Assembly: GCA_005784505.1 (NCBI GenBank)
Contig: VCAZ01000036.1
Location: 1,341,440-1,405,439 of the forward strand
Length of the DNA: 64,000 nt
Reading direction: 5' to 3'
Origin: Bagarius yarrelli
Taxonomy: Eukaryota; Chordata; Actinopteri; Siluriformes; Sisoridae
The translations under genes were made by a program, and so were the position numbers. The notes under the pieces are model-generated. The model was not told the DNA's origin and did not search any database. It was given only the letters and a program-made list of their open reading frames with translations. Numbering within the stretch: position 1 is the first letter of the stretch; every line of letters begins with the position of its first letter. Positions 60,954-64,000 of the stretch are shown piece by piece.

Positions 60954-61909
60954 CTACAGTACACCTGGAATAAAACTACACAGGTACAGGACGTGACTGA
61001 AGGAGTGTAGGACTCTTTTTAATGTGACTTAAACTTAAATGTCACTGTAAATTAAGATAAATGACTGTAAGATAAATGACTGTAGCTTTTGTTATTAACT
61101 CTCTTTTAACATTAAAAAATGGGAAGGGAAAAATATCCAAAATTTAATTTATTTATTTTTAATATGTGACCAAAATGATGGATTTTTATTCTTATTTACT
61201 AAATTTAGAAAAAATTAATTAAAAAAACCAACAATAATTTGACTATATTTAAACAAGGTGCACTCAAAAAAAGGAAAATATAAAATTATTCCCATTTTCA
61301 CATAAATAATTTCAAAATAAAAGTGTTATCCTGTCATTTTACGATTAGTTTAAATTATATTTATTTTAAAATGTATATTACTGCGTGGTAAATTTCCTGA
61401 CAACACGCATCTTTAACAGCGAGAATAATTTATTTTCACGGTTTACTTATTGATTGGTAAACATTTTCTTAAAAATTGTAACGTTATAAAAAATAACAAC
61501 TTCACGGTTAAGGTTAAGTGTTAGTCAGAAGCTAACCGCTAGCTAAGAAATACAGAGGTCGAGCAAAACGTTCCCCGATTATATTTTTAGCATGTTAGCT
61601 AAACAACGTTCGACTTTCTAACAAACGTCTACCAATATAAACCAGGTACAATTAAAAATAAATAAATACATTTATTTCAAAAAAAAAAATAGGGTAAAAT
61701 TCGCTCTTAACCTGTTATCCAAACTAGCCTTAACGGTAGCCCAAATACGCGCGCGCACACACACGGAAGCTATGCTAATGCTAAAAACACCTAGCATCTT
61801 GTAAGCTAGCTAACATTACAGCTAGCTAGTCAATGCTAGTTCGGCAATGCTATTAGCTATAAAGCTATAGTTAATGTTCACATCAGGATTTCTTGATGAG
61901 CTCCTTACC

Positions 61910-61950
61910 TGGTTTCACCTTCCTCTCCAAACGTCGCTACTTATATTATA
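61910..61950 (-). other. Predicted non-coding first exon of pdpr
   Basis: On the minus strand, gaggaaggtgaaaccag is followed by a strong donor GTAAGG (GT at about 61907-61908). It pairs with the acceptor just before the pdpr start codon. The 5' limit is a guess; no TATA box was found. Confidence 0.45.
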
Positions 61951-61959
61951 AGAGTTTAA

Positions 61960-62470
61960 GCTCTAATTATAAGATTTTGAACTAGATGACAGACCAAAGC
62001 CAAACATTTATTTACTTTTGTTTTATTAATTTGCCATTTCTGTAATAATACATAATAATACAATAATACATAATCTGCTCGCTTGTTTTTTTAGTTGGTT
62101 GTCGTTTTTTCTCTCCTCGTTTTGGTATAAGAAAAATAAGTGTCCAAGTGTTTAACCATGGCGTAAATTCCAGAGGTTCCCTATGAAGTGTTTACTACTA
62201 AGGGGAAAACCTTTTTAAGGCTGTAAGCACTTTGCAAGCAGACTGCAGAATACACTGGCTTCCTGAAGTGTTCAGTTTGTTTCCATAACAGCAGATCTGA
62301 TTAAATTCCTCTAATGTTCCTTTTATGTTAACACTGTTAGGTATTAAAATATACATTTTAAATTCTTAAATTCAGTTTTGATGTTTTAAAAATGTTGATG
62401 AATAAGTGACATTTTTACTAATTACCTACAGATGTTTCAGTAACCGTGTGGAAGAAGCTTTCAGTGTCAC
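61960..62470. other. Upstream of pdpr, no gene recognised
   Basis: AT-rich sequence, no coding or repeat signature that I recognise. It presumably contains the pdpr promoter. Confidence 0.35.
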
Positions 62471-62477
62471 CACTTTG

Positions 62478-62705
62478 TAATAGAGATCGAACGATATTGA
62501 TATTTAGGACAGATATCGGTTGATCTCTATTAGAAAATTGTTGACACTTAAAGCTCCTTCCATATTATTGGTCGGTATCGGTCCTATTTTTCATTGCAAT
62601 TAAGATCGACCGATATTGATTTGTGGCCGATACCGATACTATTTTTATGTTTACTTAACTGATAACCGATATGCAGAACCAATAATTGTTTGTTTTTTGT
62701 TTCTG
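62478..62705. repeat. Palindromic ATCGACCGATAT-type dispersed repeat
   Basis: taatagagatcgaacgatat (62478 on) and atatcggttgatctctatta (to about 62532) form an inverted pair with a short loop. A further gatcgaccgatattgattt and gccgataccgatac lie at 62605-62642. It is probably a MITE of unknown superfamily. Confidence 0.6.
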
Positions 62706-62847
62706 ACCCAATAAAAACTAGAAAGAAAATTTAAAAAAAGGAAAACAATTTAAAAATTAAGAAAAAAGTTAAAAATTAAGTGCATTGTTATTAAAACTGC
62801 CTTTAAGAGGAGAATTTGCTTTGCGATTTCTCACTAAGCTGCTAATA

Positions 62848-63018
62848 TTTACATTTACAGCATTTGGCAGATGTTCTTATCTAAAGCGACTTACATTTTT
62901 CCTTTTTTTATGCAACTGAGCAACTGGAGGTTAAGGGCTTTGCTCAAGGGCCCAGGAGTGATAACTTTGTACTGGGAATCGAACCCCGATTTTCCACTTA
63001 GCAGTCCAACAGCTTGTT
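62848..63018 (-). mobile_element. tRNA-derived SINE (type 1), minus strand
   Basis: A clear reverse copy: ttacagcatttggcagatgt, taaagcgacttacatt, gctttgctcaagggcccagg, actgggaatcgaaccccgat, agcagtccaacagcttg. Confidence 0.9.
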
Positions 63019-64000
63019 AATTTTTAATTAAAAACTAACAACTAGTTAGCAAAACATCAATTCTTAAATCTAAAAAAAAGTAATAATAAATTAATAGATT
63101 AGTGTTGTTTTATGGAAAATAATCAACTGTATGATGCATTTTTAGTTATAAAAAGAAGGGGGAAATATATCAGCCATAACAATACGGGGATTGAACCTCA
63201 ATATGAGCCAGACTTAAACATGACGCTTTAATTTTGTTGGTTCTGTATAGATTTCCGGCTCCAGCATTTTCCATCCTCATTTGTTTGACTCTTGCTTGCA
63301 ACACGTGACTTAAAATATATTTTCCAGCTTACTATTTATTTTTAAGTCTCCTAACATTACAATTTTCTGCAGCCAGGTAGGAGGTAAGACTTCCTGGACA
63401 GGACTAGGGGCATAAAGGTTATTAACCATGTTATTTGGTAGATTGATTTTCCTCTCTTATCTTCAAAATAATACAATTTTAGTTTTCACCAAATCACTGT
63501 ACCAGCATTCAGACCTACCCGCTTCACTCCCCCATCTCAACCCCGGTCTGTTTCTCTGTTTCAGAGTGACTTTTATTATACAGATTCCTAGATGACAAGT
63601 ATGTTTTTTTAGCTTGGTGTATCTGGTTACACAGTGTGCACATGCTTTAACAAACAGCAGATCACTGCCTTTAAATGACCAGGCTGAAATGTCAAACCAA
63701 AATACATTGCTCGTAAAAAGTATTTTTGTATCAATAAAAATGTTGAATTATGTATTTCCTATGTTTTTAATAAGACAGTGAAACAGGAAATAAAAGCAGG
63801 AACACTTTGTCTGAAACGATTGTATGTGAACTTTACTGAAGCTGTTAAAAAGGCTGAGTGCATGTTGCGGTTTTCGCCAGGAGGGGGAGCTCTAAGGCCT
63901 GATGATGGTGTGTTGTAGTTGAAATTAACTTAAACGGGATTAATGCATTTGTATGGCTAAAGAAAAATCGATATAGTTAAAAAAAAAATGTGTTTAAATC
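63019..64000. other. Intergenic right end, no gene recognised
   Basis: AT-rich sequence without a supported frame, splice signal or named repeat. Confidence 0.35.

Overview
The window is teleost fish nuclear DNA. It shows three multi-exon vertebrate genes with GT-AG introns, polyadenylation signals, many tRNA-derived SINEs, Tc1/mariner and hAT DNA transposons, LINE fragments and abundant microsatellites. The SINE and pentanucleotide repeat content suggests an otophysan, possibly catfish-like, fish; this is only an impression. Nothing points to a prokaryote, phage or plasmid.

Layout: 1-12.5 kb is intergenic and repeat-rich. It holds a purine-rich satellite broken by a Ty3/Gypsy fragment, a TTCTA-type satellite broken by an RTE-like LINE with an 11-bp target duplication, a decayed Tc1 element with TIRs and TA duplication, and SINEs. 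At 12.57-24.86 kb, minus strand, lies a complete 11-exon clec18 gene (438 aa: signal peptide, CAP/SCP domain, two EGF modules, C-type lectin domain). At 26.32-40.97 kb, plus strand, lies a complete 8-exon fbln7 gene (446 aa: signal peptide, coiled coil, sushi, EGF modules, fibulin C-terminal module). It is head-to-head with clec18 across about 1.5 kb. At 50.80-60.95 kb, minus strand, lies a complete pdpr gene (18 coding exons, 897 aa, plus a non-coding 5' exon near 61.91 kb), tail-to-tail with fbln7. The 41-50.8 kb interval holds an 80-bp tandem repeat, a 12-bp minisatellite, a long TA tract, a second RTE-like LINE, SINE tandems, and one non-repetitive CpG-bearing island at about 44.4-44.65 kb that I cannot explain. 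61.96-64 kb is upstream of pdpr and contains only repeats that I can name.

The genes do not form a pathway. clec18 and fbln7 encode secreted or extracellular-matrix proteins. pdpr encodes a mitochondrial regulator of pyruvate dehydrogenase phosphatase. clec18 and pdpr are also neighbours in the human genome (16q22), whereas human FBLN7 is on chromosome 2, so their placement here is a micro-synteny point worth checking. All exon joins were worked out by hand from splice signals and reading phase, and every phase matches through all three genes.

I found no convincing previously undescribed system. The most interesting structures are a roughly 1.7-kb scrambled 26-bp minisatellite in clec18 intron 9, a MITE filling most of clec18 intron 8, a near-perfect 22-bp-arm hairpin in a pdpr intron, LINE and SINE copies sharing the same 3' tail, and two same-family LINE copies with complementary internal deletions.
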